A stretch of 64,000 bases of DNA from assembly GCF_000719345.1 (NCBI RefSeq), contig NZ_JOFX01000031.1, forward strand, positions 14,558 through 78,557, read 5' to 3'. The stretch comes from Streptomyces sp. NRRL F-2664 (GTDB taxonomy: Bacteria; Actinomycetota; Actinomycetes; Streptomycetales; Streptomycetaceae). Made by a program: the position numbers and the translations under genes. Shown here one piece after another: positions 26,641 through 35,052 of the stretch. The stretch's first letter is position 1; every line of letters starts with the position of its first letter. The notes under the pieces were generated by a model. That model saw only the letters and a program-made list of their open reading frames with translations. It made no database searches and was not told the DNA's origin.

Positions 26641-27282
26641 TCAGGCGGGGCGCAGGGCGATCCCGTCCAGGACCATCGACAGGTACTGGCGGGCGATCTC
26701 GTCGGGGCTGTGCTGTCCGCCCGGCCGGTACCAGGACGCCGCCACCCACACCGTGTCGCGCACGAAGCGGTAGGTGAGGCGGATGTCGAGGTCGGCGCGG
26801 AAGACCTGGGCGGCGACCCCGCGTTCCAGGGTGCCGAGCCAGGCCTTCTCGAACTTCTGCTGCGAGTCGGACAGGTAGTGGAAGCGGGGCTGGGCGGAGA
26901 GGGTGCGGGCCTCCTTCTGGTAGATCGCGACGGCGGCGCGGTGGCGGTCGATCTCGCGGAAGGACTCGGTGACGAGGGCCTCGATGGTCTCCCTGGGGCC
27001 GAGTCCGGCGGCGAGGACGGCGTCGTACCCGTCCCAGAGCTCGGTGAGGAAGGCGGAGAGGATCTCGTCGAGCATCGATTCCTTGGAATCGAAGTGGTAG
27101 TAGAGGCTGCCGGCGAGCATCCCGGCGGCGTCGGCGATCTTGCGGACGGTGGTGGCGTCGTAGCCCTGGGCGGCGAAGACTTCGGCGGCGGTGTCGAGGA
27201 GTTCGCGGCGCCGCTCGGGCGAGGGCGTCACCTGCGGCTTCTTCTTGGCTGCGGGCGGGGCCGCGGGCTTGTTCGTGGGCAC
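26641..27282 (-). CDS. kstR2: TetR-family regulator KstR2
   Basis: The 213-residue protein has a Lys/Pro-rich N tail and a TetR helix-turn-helix (RRRELLDTAAEVFAAQGYDATTVRKIADAAGM...SLYYHFDSKESML, about residues 24-69). The C-terminal ligand domain contains IYQKEARTL and DSQQKFEKAW. In mycobacteria KstR2 represses HIP catabolic genes and is released by HIP-CoA. Here it is the middle gene of ipdF-kstR2-fadA6, downstream of the palindrome at 28117-28136, so it probably represses its own operon as well as the other cluster half 10 kb away. Confidence 0.9.
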   Translation of the reverse strand: MPTNKPAAPPAAKKKPQVTPSPERRRELLDTAAEVFAAQGYDATTVRKIADAAGMLAGSLYYHFDSKESMLDEILSAFLTELWDGYDAVLAAGLGPRETIEALVTESFREIDRHRAAVAIYQKEARTLSAQPRFHYLSDSQQKFEKAWLGTLERGVAAQVFRADLDIRLTYRFVRDTVWVAASWYRPGGQHSPDEIARQYLSMVLDGIALRPA

Positions 27283-27297
27283 GCGTCCATTGTCGGG

Positions 27298-28080
27298 CTA
27301 CGGGTGCTGGCTGCTGACGGACACCGTCTCGCCGGTCATGTAGGACGAGTAGCCGCTGGCCAGGAAGACGATGACGTTGGCGACCTCCCACGGCTCGGCG
27401 TACCGGCCGAAGGCCTCGCGGGAGGTGAGCTCGGCCAGGAGTTCCTCGCTGGTGACCTTGGCGAGGTGGGGGTGCATGGCCAGGCTCGGCGCGACCGCGT
27501 TGACGCGTACGCCGAACTCGGCCGCCTCCAGGGCGGCGCAGCGGGTGAGCGCCATGACGCCGGCCTTGGCCGCGGCGTAGTGGGCCTGGCCCGTCTGGGC
27601 GCGCCAGCCGACGACGGAGGCGTTGTTGACGACGACGCCGCCGGTGCCGGAGGCCTTGAAGGAGCGCAGGGCGGCGCGCGTGCAGCGGAAGGTTCCGTTC
27701 AGGGTGACGTCGAGGACGCGGGTCCACTGTTCGTCGGTCATGTCGACGAGGGTCGCGGTGCCGCCGAGTCCGGCGTTGTTGACGACGATGTCGAGGCTGC
27801 CGTGGGTCTGCTCCGCCAGCGCGAACAGGGCTCGGACCTGGTCCTCGTCGGTGACGTCGCAGGGCAGCGAGGTGACGCGGCCGGCTCCGAACTCGGCGGT
27901 GAGCGCCGCCTCGGTCTCCTTCAGCCGTCGGGCGTGGGCGTCGCCGATGACGACGCGGGCGCCCTCCTCCAGGAAGCGGCGGGCGGTGGCGCCGCCGATG
28001 CCGGCGCCCGCGGCGGCGGTGACGACGGCGGTGCGGTCGTGCAGCAGGTGGTGGCCGGCGGTGTAGCGGGGCTCGTTCAC
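27298..28080 (-). CDS. ipdF: SDR dehydrogenase IpdF-like (5-hydroxy-HIP-CoA dehydrogenase)
   Basis: The 260-residue SDR has the cofactor loop VTAAAGAGIGGATA, DVTDEDQV, NNAGLGG, NNASVVG and catalytic YAAAKAG. Position first in the kstR2 operon matches Rv3559c/IpdF, which oxidises the 5-hydroxyl of hydroxylated HIP-CoA. I start at GTG 28080 because GAGGAG lies 6 nt upstream; a frame extending to 28128 would run through the operator. It is divergent from fadE31 across 86 nt. Confidence 0.85.
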   Translation of the reverse strand: MNEPRYTAGHHLLHDRTAVVTAAAGAGIGGATARRFLEEGARVVIGDAHARRLKETEAALTAEFGAGRVTSLPCDVTDEDQVRALFALAEQTHGSLDIVVNNAGLGGTATLVDMTDEQWTRVLDVTLNGTFRCTRAALRSFKASGTGGVVVNNASVVGWRAQTGQAHYAAAKAGVMALTRCAALEAAEFGVRVNAVAPSLAMHPHLAKVTSEELLAELTSREAFGRYAEPWEVANVIVFLASGYSSYMTGETVSVSSQHP

Positions 28081-28116
28081 GGCGACTCCTCGACGCTGCT
28101 CATGGCCGTACGTTAA

Positions 28117-28136
28117 CCTACCAAACACTTGTTAGG
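28117..28136. promoter_or_regulatory. Putative KstR2 operator (ipdF / fadE31 divergent promoter)
   Basis: CCTACCAAACACTTGTTAGG is a 20-nt imperfect palindrome (CCTAmCAA...TTGkTAGG) lying between two divergent operons. It fits the mycobacterial KstR2 motif as I remember it, AnCAAGnnCTTGnT, with one mismatch. In reverse complement it is 17/20 identical to the element at 17890-17909. Confidence 0.75.
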
Positions 28137-28166
28137 GAAGGTACGGCGTTCGAGGAGGCGGGCACC

Positions 28167-29312
28167 ATGGACCTGACCCAGACGGCGCAGGTGGCGGCCT
28201 TCCGGGCCGCGGCGCGCGCCTGGCTGGCCGACCACGTACCCCCTTTCCCCCTGCCCTCGCTGGAGACGCGCGAGGGCTTCGCCGCGCACCGCGAGTGGGA
28301 GGCCCTGCTGCACGCGGACCGCTGGTCGGTGGTGTCCTGGCCCGAGGAGTACGGGGGCCGGGGCGTGGACCTCGCGCGGTGGCTCGTCTTCGAGGAGGAG
28401 TACTGGGCGGCGGGCGCGCCCGGCCGGGTCTCCCAGAACGGCATCAGCCTCCTCGCACCCACGCTCTTCGACCACGCGACGCCCGAGCAGCGGGCGCGCG
28501 TGCTCCCGCCGATGGCAAGCGGCGACGTCGTGTGGGCGCAGGCCTGGTCGGAACCGGAGGCCGGCTCCGACCTGGCCTCGCTGACGTCGCGCGCGGTGCG
28601 GACGGACGGCGGCTGGCTGCTGACCGGACAGAAGACGTGGTCCTCGCGGGCGGCCTTCGCGGACCGGGCCTTCGGCATCTTCCGCACCGACCCGGACGCG
28701 CCGAAACCGCACCAGGGGCTGACGTACCTGATGTTCGACCTGCGGGCGCCCGGGGTCACGGTGCGGCCCATCGGCCGTCTCGACGGCAAGCCGGCCTTCG
28801 CGGAGCTGTTCCTGGACGAGGTTTTCGTGCCGGACGAGGACGTGATCGGGGAGCCGGGGCAGGGCTGGCGGATCGCGATGTCTACCACCGGCAACGAGCG
28901 CGGCCTGACCCTGCGCTCCCCCGGCCGGTTCCTGGCCGCCGCGGACCGGCTGGCCGCGCTGTGGCGCGCGCAGGGGGACCCGGCCGACACGGCGCTGCGC
29001 GACCGGGTGGCCGACGCGGTGGCCGGGGCGCGCGCCTACGAGCTGTTCACCTGGGCCGGCGCCGCCCGGTTCGCGGCAGGCCGCGCGGTCGGCGCCGAGT
29101 CGAGCCTGAACAAGGTGTTCTGGTCGGAGTACGACATCGCCCTGCACGAGACGGCGCTCGACCTGCTGGGCCCGGACGCCGAGCTCGCGGACGGGGAGTG
29201 GGCCGAGCCGTGGGTCTTCTCGCTGGCCGGGCCGATCTACGCCGGCACGAACGAGATCCAGCGCGACATCATCGCCGAGCGGCTGCTCGGCCTCCCGAAG
29301 GGCCGCCGCTGA
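28167..29312 (+). CDS. fadE31: Acyl-CoA dehydrogenase FadE31-like
   Basis: The 381-residue acyl-CoA dehydrogenase has SWPEEYGGRG, QAWSEPEAGSDLASLTS (FAD/substrate signature), GQKTWSSRA, STTGNERGLTLRSPGRFLA, and the C-terminal AGPIYAGTNEIQRDIIAERLLGLP signature. The pattern VFEEEYWAAGAPGRVSQNG...LLAPTLF closely resembles FadE31 of the KstR2 regulon. It should introduce a double bond into a CoA-thioester of the ring-opened steroid remnant, with flavin passing electrons to ETF. It shares one base with the next dehydrogenase (TGATG), suggesting a heteromeric enzyme. Confidence 0.88.
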   Translation: MDLTQTAQVAAFRAAARAWLADHVPPFPLPSLETREGFAAHREWEALLHADRWSVVSWPEEYGGRGVDLARWLVFEEEYWAAGAPGRVSQNGISLLAPTLFDHATPEQRARVLPPMASGDVVWAQAWSEPEAGSDLASLTSRAVRTDGGWLLTGQKTWSSRAAFADRAFGIFRTDPDAPKPHQGLTYLMFDLRAPGVTVRPIGRLDGKPAFAELFLDEVFVPDEDVIGEPGQGWRIAMSTTGNERGLTLRSPGRFLAAADRLAALWRAQGDPADTALRDRVADAVAGARAYELFTWAGAARFAAGRAVGAESSLNKVFWSEYDIALHETALDLLGPDAELADGEWAEPWVFSLAGPIYAGTNEIQRDIIAERLLGLPKGRR

Positions 29313-30319
29313 TGCGTTTCCTGCCGACCGAGGAGCAGTCCGACTTCGCCCGTGCGCTGCGCTCCCTGCTGGCGTCGGCTCAGGTCCCGGCGGTCGCACG
29401 GGCCTGGGCGGACGGGGAGTACGGGCCGGGGGACGCGCTGCGGTCCCGGCTGGCCGGGACGGGCCTGTTCGCGCTGGCCGCGCCCGAGGCGTACGAGGGG
29501 GCCGGCCTGCTCCCGGTGGAGCTGTCGCTGGGGTTCGTGGAGCTGGGACGGGCGGGCGTGCCGGGGCCGGTGGTGGAGAGCGCCGCCGTGTCGGTGCTGC
29601 TGTCGGAGCTGGGGGACGAGGCGCTGGCGAAGCGGTTCCTGCCGGTCCTGGCCGCGGGTGGGGCCTGGGCAACGCTCACGCTGCCGGAGGGCAGCGGCGG
29701 CGGTCCGTACGCGCTGGATGCGGACGCGGCGGCGTACTGCTTCACCGTGTCGGGGGCGGGCGGGCTGCGACGGGCCGCCGCGGGTGCGCCGCTGCGGTCG
29801 ACGGACCCGGTCCGGCGGCTGTCGCGCCCGGTCCCCACCGGGGGTGAACCGCTCGCGGCGGGACCGGCGGTGGCCCGGGCGGCGCAGGCGGCCGGGCTGT
29901 GGGCCCGGCTGCTGACGGCGGCCCAGTGCCTGGGCGTGGGCGAGGCCCTGCTGGAGCGGACGGTCGGATACGTGAAGCAGCGTACGCAGTTCGGGGTGCC
30001 GATCGGGTCCTTCCAGGCGGTCAAGCACCGGCTGGCGGACACCCTGGTGGCCCTGGAGTTCGCCCGCCCCCTGCTGTGGGCGGCCGCACTGTCGCTCGAC
30101 CCCGGCGACGTCGCGGCGGCGAAGCTGCGCTGCGGCGCGGCGGCGTACGGCGCGGCCATGACGGCCCTCCAGCTCCACGGCGCGGTCGGCTACACCGAGG
30201 AGCTGGACCTGTCGCTGTGGCTGCGCAAGGCGCGGCCCCTGCGGGACGCCTGGGGCACCCCGTCGGCCTGCCGGGCGGAGGTCCTGCGGTCCTTCACACC
30301 CGGGCGACGTGGAGGCTGA
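29312..30319 (+). CDS. Acyl-CoA dehydrogenase, partner subunit (FadE32/FadE33-like)
   Basis: The 335-residue acyl-CoA dehydrogenase is shorter than usual. The N-terminal helix bundle (MRFLPTEEQSDFARALRSLL) is followed by a degenerate middle domain without the normal W-x-E-P-x-A-G-S-D motif. The C-terminal domain is well kept: RTQFGVPIGSFQAVKHRLAD and LHGAVGYTEELDLSLWLRKA. Such short partners form alpha2beta2 complexes with a second FadE in sterol catabolism. TGATG coupling to the FadE31-like gene supports that. Its 3' end overlaps the convergent methyltransferase by 26 bp. Confidence 0.85.
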   Translation: MRFLPTEEQSDFARALRSLLASAQVPAVARAWADGEYGPGDALRSRLAGTGLFALAAPEAYEGAGLLPVELSLGFVELGRAGVPGPVVESAAVSVLLSELGDEALAKRFLPVLAAGGAWATLTLPEGSGGGPYALDADAAAYCFTVSGAGGLRRAAAGAPLRSTDPVRRLSRPVPTGGEPLAAGPAVARAAQAAGLWARLLTAAQCLGVGEALLERTVGYVKQRTQFGVPIGSFQAVKHRLADTLVALEFARPLLWAAALSLDPGDVAAAKLRCGAAAYGAAMTALQLHGAVGYTEELDLSLWLRKARPLRDAWGTPSACRAEVLRSFTPGRRGG

Positions 30320-31064
30320 CGACGCAGCTCTCCTCGACGGTGCCGTCGGGGAAGTGCGGGGCCAGCAAATCCCGTTCGGCGGCGAGGTACGCGCGGGTGC
30401 CGGCCTCGCCCAGCATCAGGAAGGCGGAGTGGCTGGCGAGGTTGGCGAGGTGCGCGTCCAGCGGAACGCGCCGGGACCAGCGCACGGAGCGGGTGGCGAA
30501 GCCGCCGAGCCCGCGGGGCAGCGTACGGAAGCCACTGCCCTGGCCCGGCTGCCGCGACGGTTCTGCTTCCTTGGCCGGGTCCGCCTTCGCCTCGAAGAAC
30601 TCGGCCAGGCGGGCCTCCTGTTCGGCGATCCAGGGGACGGTGGTGTCGGAGTCGTTCCACCAGATGGCGAGCGCACCGCCGGGGCGCAGCACCCGGCGGG
30701 CTTCGGGGACGGAGTGGGCCGGGTCGGTCCAGTGCCAGGCCTGGGCGTAGGTGAGGAGGTCGAAGGCGCCGGTGGACAGGGGAAGCCGGTTGCCGTCGCC
30801 GCGCAGGACCGGGATGCGGGGGTGCGTGCGGCGCAGTTGTACGGCCATCCCGTCCCCGGGTTCCACGGCGACGACCTCGGCTCCGCGCCGGTGCAGCAGG
30901 GCGGTGGCGATTCCGGTGCCCGCGCCGATGTCGGCCACGCGCGCCCCGGCGAGGGGTCGGCCGGTGAGCTCCTCGACGGCGTCGAGGAGGGCCGGCGGGT
31001 AGCCGGGCCGGTGGGCGGCGTAGGAAGCGGCTGCGGCGTCGAAGGAACGGGCGCGTGTGGTCAT
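30294..31064 (-). CDS. Class I SAM-dependent methyltransferase
   Basis: The 256-residue protein has SAM motif I VADIGAGTGIATALL, an acidic end of beta-2 (VVAVEPGDGM), GDGNRLPLSTGAFDLLTYAQAWHW (motifs II/III of the ubiE/methyltransf_11 type), and RRVLRPGGALAIWW. The acceptor is unknown; relatives methylate small molecules. ATG 31064 is the only credible start. It overlaps the 3' end of the dehydrogenase gene on the other strand and is not an evident member of the steroid cluster. Confidence 0.88.
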   Translation of the reverse strand: MTTRARSFDAAAASYAAHRPGYPPALLDAVEELTGRPLAGARVADIGAGTGIATALLHRRGAEVVAVEPGDGMAVQLRRTHPRIPVLRGDGNRLPLSTGAFDLLTYAQAWHWTDPAHSVPEARRVLRPGGALAIWWNDSDTTVPWIAEQEARLAEFFEAKADPAKEAEPSRQPGQGSGFRTLPRGLGGFATRSVRWSRRVPLDAHLANLASHSAFLMLGEAGTRAYLAAERDLLAPHFPDGTVEESCVVSLHVARV

Positions 31065-31118
31065 GCGTCCATTGTTTTCGATCAGTAGTGCAAGGCGATA
31101 CGATAGAGGTATCAGGAC

Positions 31119-31589
31119 ATGCGCAGGACCATCACCGCCATGACGCTGTGCGCCGGGGCGGCGCTGTTGCTCGTCGGCTGCGGGGGCGCGGAGCCGAAGG
31201 CGGCCCCGGAGGGCGGGAAGCAGCAGCCGCAGCCTGTGGCGTCGCAGAACAAGGGCCAGGACCCCGCGCCGGCCCCGGCCGCCGGTGGTGGCGCGAAGCA
31301 CGAGGTGGTCCTGGAGGTGGGCGGCACGGGCAGGACGGCCGTCATGTACAGCGGCATCGGCAGCGGCTTCGAGCAGCAGACGCTGCCGTGGTCGAAGTCG
31401 GGCACCGCCGAACTCACCGCCGCGGAGCAGAAGGTGGGCTACCTGGTGAGCGTGGTTCCGGGCACGATCACGGGCGCCGACGGCAAGCTCCAGCAGGCCC
31501 CCTGCACCATCAAGGTGGACGGCAAGGTGGTCGCGGAGAGCGACGGCGTCACGAACGCCAAGGGCTGCTCGTACAAGATCAAGCAGTAG
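31119..31589 (+). CDS. Lipoprotein with MmpS-like C-terminal domain
   Basis: The 156-residue precursor has a lipobox LLVGC (cleavage before Cys21), a Lys/Gln/Pro/Ala linker, and a C-terminal beta-rich segment (KHEVVLEVGGTGRTAVMYSG...CTIKVDGKVVAES...CSYKIKQ). This segment resembles the MmpS-like/beta-sandwich domains of actinobacterial lipoproteins, with two Cys likely in a disulfide. It is anchored outside the membrane. The function is unknown. A hairpin follows 13 nt after the stop. Confidence 0.7.
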   Translation: MRRTITAMTLCAGAALLLVGCGGAEPKAAPEGGKQQPQPVASQNKGQDPAPAPAAGGGAKHEVVLEVGGTGRTAVMYSGIGSGFEQQTLPWSKSGTAELTAAEQKVGYLVSVVPGTITGADGKLQQAPCTIKVDGKVVAESDGVTNAKGCSYKIKQ

Positions 31590-31601
31590 GGGGCTGCGGG
31601 G

Positions 31602-31634
31602 CCCTGCGCCGTCAGCTCCGGGAGCGGCGCAGGG
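31602..31634. terminator. Terminator after lipoprotein gene
   Basis: CCCTGCGCCG (31602-31611) pairs perfectly with CGGCGCAGGG (31625-31634), 13 nt past the lipoprotein stop. It may also serve the convergent small gene. Confidence 0.7.
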
Positions 31635-31742
31635 AGATCCGGAGCAAAAGGGCGGTCTGGAGCAGCAGGAGCACGCCGTGACGGTCAGCCGTGCGCCGAC
31701 GGCGGGACCGGTCGGCCCCGGCATGGACCCGCTGGGCCCGGT

Positions 31743-31940
31743 TCAGTCGATGGGTTTGCCGTCGTACTTCCCGTCGACGCAGATCCACGAGCCCCTGACG
31801 GACTCGTACTCCACGGTGCCGCCGCCGTCCACGCACATCTGCCCGCCGATCGCGGGTACGGCCGCCTGCGCGACGGGGAGCCCGGCGCCGAGAGCGGCCA
31901 GTACGGCGGCGGCGATCAGCCCGACCAGTCGTGTACGCAT
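31743..31940 (-). CDS. Small secreted protein, unknown
   Basis: This 65-residue protein starts MRTRLVGLIAAAVLAALGAG with a clear signal peptide ending AQA (residue 26). About 38 mature residues follow, with two cysteines (QMCVDGGG and SWICVDGK) that probably form one disulfide, and an internal repeat of CVDG. GGGAGG lies about 5 nt upstream of ATG 31940, which decides the start over a longer upstream frame. I do not recognise a family; small Cys-containing exported peptides of this kind are common in Streptomyces. Confidence 0.7.
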   Translation of the reverse strand: MRTRLVGLIAAAVLAALGAGLPVAQAAVPAIGGQMCVDGGGTVEYESVRGSWICVDGKYDGKPID

Positions 31941-32118
31941 CCGAACCTCCCACAAGGACGAGCGACACGGTCGCCACCACTCTCGGTCCGGACCGTGCCG
32001 AGGCGCGCACCCTGTTACTCCATTCGAGTGAAGGCTCCGCCCCCGCCGTCGCACGGGAATCGCTGCTCGGACCCGCTTCCCAGCGGCGTGCGCGCGGGAA
32101 TGGGCGCACGCTGACGCC

Positions 32119-33522
32119 ATGGACACCAAGCCCGAGGTGGCCGTAGGGCCGCCGGACGACGACGGCCTGCGGAAGGTCGTGATCGACGGCAAGAACAGAG
32201 GCCGGGTCTGGAACCGCCGCGAACTGCAGAAGGTCCTGCGCCGCGCCGGGGTTTCGCCCAAATGCGACATCGATTGGCAGGGCGAAGACAGCAGTGTGTG
32301 GCCGGCTCACACCTGGGGGCGCCTCACGACCGGGGCCGTCATGGCACTCGGCTTCCTGGCGACCGCAGCCATGTGCACCTGGATAGGGATGAAGGATTCT
32401 TTCGACGCCCTCACCTTCGCCGGTCGGATGACGGGCTTCATCTTCCTGCTCATGGCCATCGTGGAAGTGATCGCTTTCGCGGCCGGATTCGACTATTGGC
32501 GCAAGCGAAAGATGCCCTACTCCGGGCCGACCCTTCTGCTCGGAGCGCTGGTCGAGTTCTTCGTCGGCGCGACACTGCTCGCACTGTTCCTCGCCAACGA
32601 GGCCAGGTCGACATACGTGCTGTGCCTGCTGCTCTGGATAGCCCTCACAGCCTGCGCCACATGGTCCGTTTGGCTCCTCTGTCGCCGGCGAGTCTGGAAG
32701 GCGCTACGCAATCCCGGCCGCATCGCGGTCGGGGCCGTCGTCTCCACCGTCCTCGTCACCACCAACTTGGCCTACACCCAGATCTACCTCCCCTCGATAT
32801 CCCGTCCGCTCATGCAGGGCACGGCTGAGATCGGGACGGCGAGCCTGAACAGGGAAGGCACGAAGATGTACCTGCGGGTCCGTCTGCACCTCAAGAACTC
32901 CGGCGAGGTCCCGGTCCACGTTCTGGGCAGCATCTACTGGATCCACGTCAAGCTCGCCAGCGATCCGAAGGACACGTACAAACTGATAAAGCCGGGAGAG
33001 CTGGTCAACCCGCCGGGGCGGGAGTTGAACCCGGGGGAAGACATTTGGACGGACGTTGTCGCCGAGATCGAAAACCCTGAGGAAGTCGACTATGAAGCGG
33101 TTGCAGCCCGGGTGGAGGCTTACGCGTTCCGGCAGGACAGAATGAGGCTGGATACCGGTTTCGCCAACGGGAAGTGGCGAGGAAAACTCAGGGAGGAGGG
33201 GAGGGAAGACGACCCGCCAGGCCCGATAAGGGACAAGAAGGAATACTTCAGATACCAGTCGACCATCTCCCAGAGCAGCGAGCTCCTGAATCTGACGCGC
33301 GGGCGGGAACGCGTGACGGTCTGGTGGCTGTACCGTCGCCTGCCGGCCCTCTACGTCGATGTTGCGAGTCCAGGCGAGAAGAAGGCCTCCAGCTACATAG
33401 ATCAGCCCTGGGCGCAGGTGAAGGCAGTCGACCGGTACGGCCTCGCCCACATACGCGGCTCGCTGGTCCAGACGCCGTACGCGCAACTCCTCAAGGAGGC
33501 CCAGGCCAAGCGCCCGAAGTGA
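32119..33522 (+). CDS. Five-helix membrane protein of unknown function
   Basis: I do not recognise this 467-residue protein. A basic cytoplasmic head (VVIDGKNRGRVWNRRELQKVLRRAG) is followed by five predicted membrane helices at about 70-90, 103-125, 137-158, 165-187 and 201-220. A large outside domain (220-467) contains beta-like stretches (MYLRVRLHLKNSGEVPVHVLGSIYW) and a late YIDQPWAQVKAVDRYG segment. Its DNA is visibly richer in A/T and less codon-biased than its neighbours, suggesting recent arrival. It stands alone on the plus strand before a VWA gene with a 34-nt gap. Confidence 0.7.
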   Translation: MDTKPEVAVGPPDDDGLRKVVIDGKNRGRVWNRRELQKVLRRAGVSPKCDIDWQGEDSSVWPAHTWGRLTTGAVMALGFLATAAMCTWIGMKDSFDALTFAGRMTGFIFLLMAIVEVIAFAAGFDYWRKRKMPYSGPTLLLGALVEFFVGATLLALFLANEARSTYVLCLLLWIALTACATWSVWLLCRRRVWKALRNPGRIAVGAVVSTVLVTTNLAYTQIYLPSISRPLMQGTAEIGTASLNREGTKMYLRVRLHLKNSGEVPVHVLGSIYWIHVKLASDPKDTYKLIKPGELVNPPGRELNPGEDIWTDVVAEIENPEEVDYEAVAARVEAYAFRQDRMRLDTGFANGKWRGKLREEGREDDPPGPIRDKKEYFRYQSTISQSSELLNLTRGRERVTVWWLYRRLPALYVDVASPGEKKASSYIDQPWAQVKAVDRYGLAHIRGSLVQTPYAQLLKEAQAKRPK

Positions 33523-33556
33523 CCGGGGCCCGCGGCCTTCGGCATACCCTCGCCGC

Positions 33557-34285
33557 ATGACGAGCAGCGCCATCAGCCTCCGCAAGGTCGAGGAGTCGGC
33601 CCCGGCCCTCGTGAACCTGTACAAGAGCGCCGGGATCTCCCTGCGCAAGTACGGCATGGAGGGCGGACGCGCCGCCGTCTACCTGGTCCTGGACTACTCC
33701 GGGTCGATGCGCCCGTACTACCAGGACGGCACCGTGCAGGCCCTCGCGGACCGGGTGCTGGGACTGTCGGCGCATCTGGACGACGACGGCCGCGTGCCCG
33801 TGGTGTTCTTCTCCACGGAGGTCGACGCGGTGGAGGAGATCTCCCTCCCGGGGCACGAGGGCCGGGTCACCGAGATCGCCTCCCGCCTGGGCCACATGGG
33901 CAAGACCGCCTACCACGCGGCGATGGACGCGGTCATCGACCACTACCTCGACGCGGGCTCGACGGCCCCCGGCCTCGTCGTCTTCCAGACCGACGGCGGC
34001 CCGATCAACAAGCTCGCGGCCGAGAAGTACCTGTGCAAGGCGGCCCGGCTGCCACTGTTCTGGCAGTTCGTGGGCTTCGGCAACACCCGCAGCACGCAGT
34101 TCGACTTCCTGCGCCGGCTGGACGAGCTGCCGGTCCCGGCGAAACGGCCCGTGGACAACGCGGGCTACTTCCACGCGGGCCCGGACCCGCGCGCCGTACC
34201 GGACGGCGAACTGTACGACCGCCTCGTCGGGGAGTTCCCGGCCTGGCTGGCGGCGGCGCGCGGTGCGGGCATCGTGCGCGCCTGA
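33557..34285 (+). CDS. VWA-domain protein, TerF-like
   Basis: The 242-residue protein is a von Willebrand A domain with an intact metal site: DYSGSM (DxSxS) near residue 56, Thr in KTAYHAAMDAV, and the Asp of VVFQTDGGP. The N-terminal LRKVEESAPALVNLYKSAGISLRK and the FWQFVGFGN segment are typical of the VWA domain of TerF/TerY proteins of tellurium-resistance loci. Here it is on its own with no TerD gene nearby. It probably mediates metal-dependent protein contacts. It starts 34 nt after the membrane protein gene, and the pair may be cotranscribed. Confidence 0.85.
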   Translation: MTSSAISLRKVEESAPALVNLYKSAGISLRKYGMEGGRAAVYLVLDYSGSMRPYYQDGTVQALADRVLGLSAHLDDDGRVPVVFFSTEVDAVEEISLPGHEGRVTEIASRLGHMGKTAYHAAMDAVIDHYLDAGSTAPGLVVFQTDGGPINKLAAEKYLCKAARLPLFWQFVGFGNTRSTQFDFLRRLDELPVPAKRPVDNAGYFHAGPDPRAVPDGELYDRLVGEFPAWLAAARGAGIVRA

Positions 34286-34320
34286 CCCACGCCCGTCGGC
34301 GGCCGCGCTTTGATGGACGT

Positions 34321-34839
34321 ATGACGCACACGAGCTGGGCCGTCTTCGAGAAGGCCGAACCGGAGTTCGCGGCGGCCGTCCGGGCCCGCTTCGCGCAGTA
34401 CCCGCACCACGTCCTGGCCACCCTGCGCAAGGACGGCTCCCCGCGGGTGACCGGCCTGAACGTCGACATCCGCGGCGGGGAGCTGTGGCTCGGCATGATG
34501 GCCGGCTCGATGAAGGCGAGGGACCTCCAGCGCGACCCGCGCTTCGCCCTGCACACCAATCCGGGCGAGGGGGAGACCATGCCGGACGGGGACGTACGGA
34601 TCTCCGGGCGGGCGGTGGAGCTCGTGGACCCGCCGGAGCTGCACCGGTACGCGGAGGAGACGGAGACCCCGCACCCGTTCCACCTCTTCTACGCCGACCT
34701 GACGGAGGTCGTCCACACCGGCGTCGAGGGCGACGACCTGGTGATCCGGACCTGGCTCCCGGAGCACGGCCTGCGCACCCTGCGCCGCGGCAACGACGAC
34801 GAACCGCCGCGTGAGGACCCGTCACCGGGTGCCGCATGA
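34321..34839 (+). CDS. Pyridoxamine 5'-phosphate oxidase-like flavin/F420-binding protein
   Basis: The 172-residue split-barrel protein has the PNPOx-like pattern HHVLATLRKDGSPRVTGLNVDIRGGELWLGMMAGSMKARDLQRDPRFALHTN, where Lys/Arg residues bind the cofactor phosphate. Related actinobacterial proteins bind FMN, F420 or haem. No partner indicates the substrate. There is no signal peptide, so it is cytoplasmic. It follows the VWA gene after 35 nt in the same direction. Confidence 0.85.
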   Translation: MTHTSWAVFEKAEPEFAAAVRARFAQYPHHVLATLRKDGSPRVTGLNVDIRGGELWLGMMAGSMKARDLQRDPRFALHTNPGEGETMPDGDVRISGRAVELVDPPELHRYAEETETPHPFHLFYADLTEVVHTGVEGDDLVIRTWLPEHGLRTLRRGNDDEPPREDPSPGAA

Positions 34840-35052
34840 CGGCTGCGGGCGGCCGGATGACGGAAGCATGGCATCCCTGTGCGCGAGGCGTAACGATCCT
34901 CCGAGTGGTGTGAATGCGCCGCTGCGCCGGGCATCCTGACCACACCGCACCGCACTGCTGCACCGCACTGCCCAGCTCCGCACCGTACCCAAGTCAGCCG
35001 GTCGGTCGGGTCACTCGGCCGGTCACCGGCGAGAGCCGCTTCACGGGGGATC

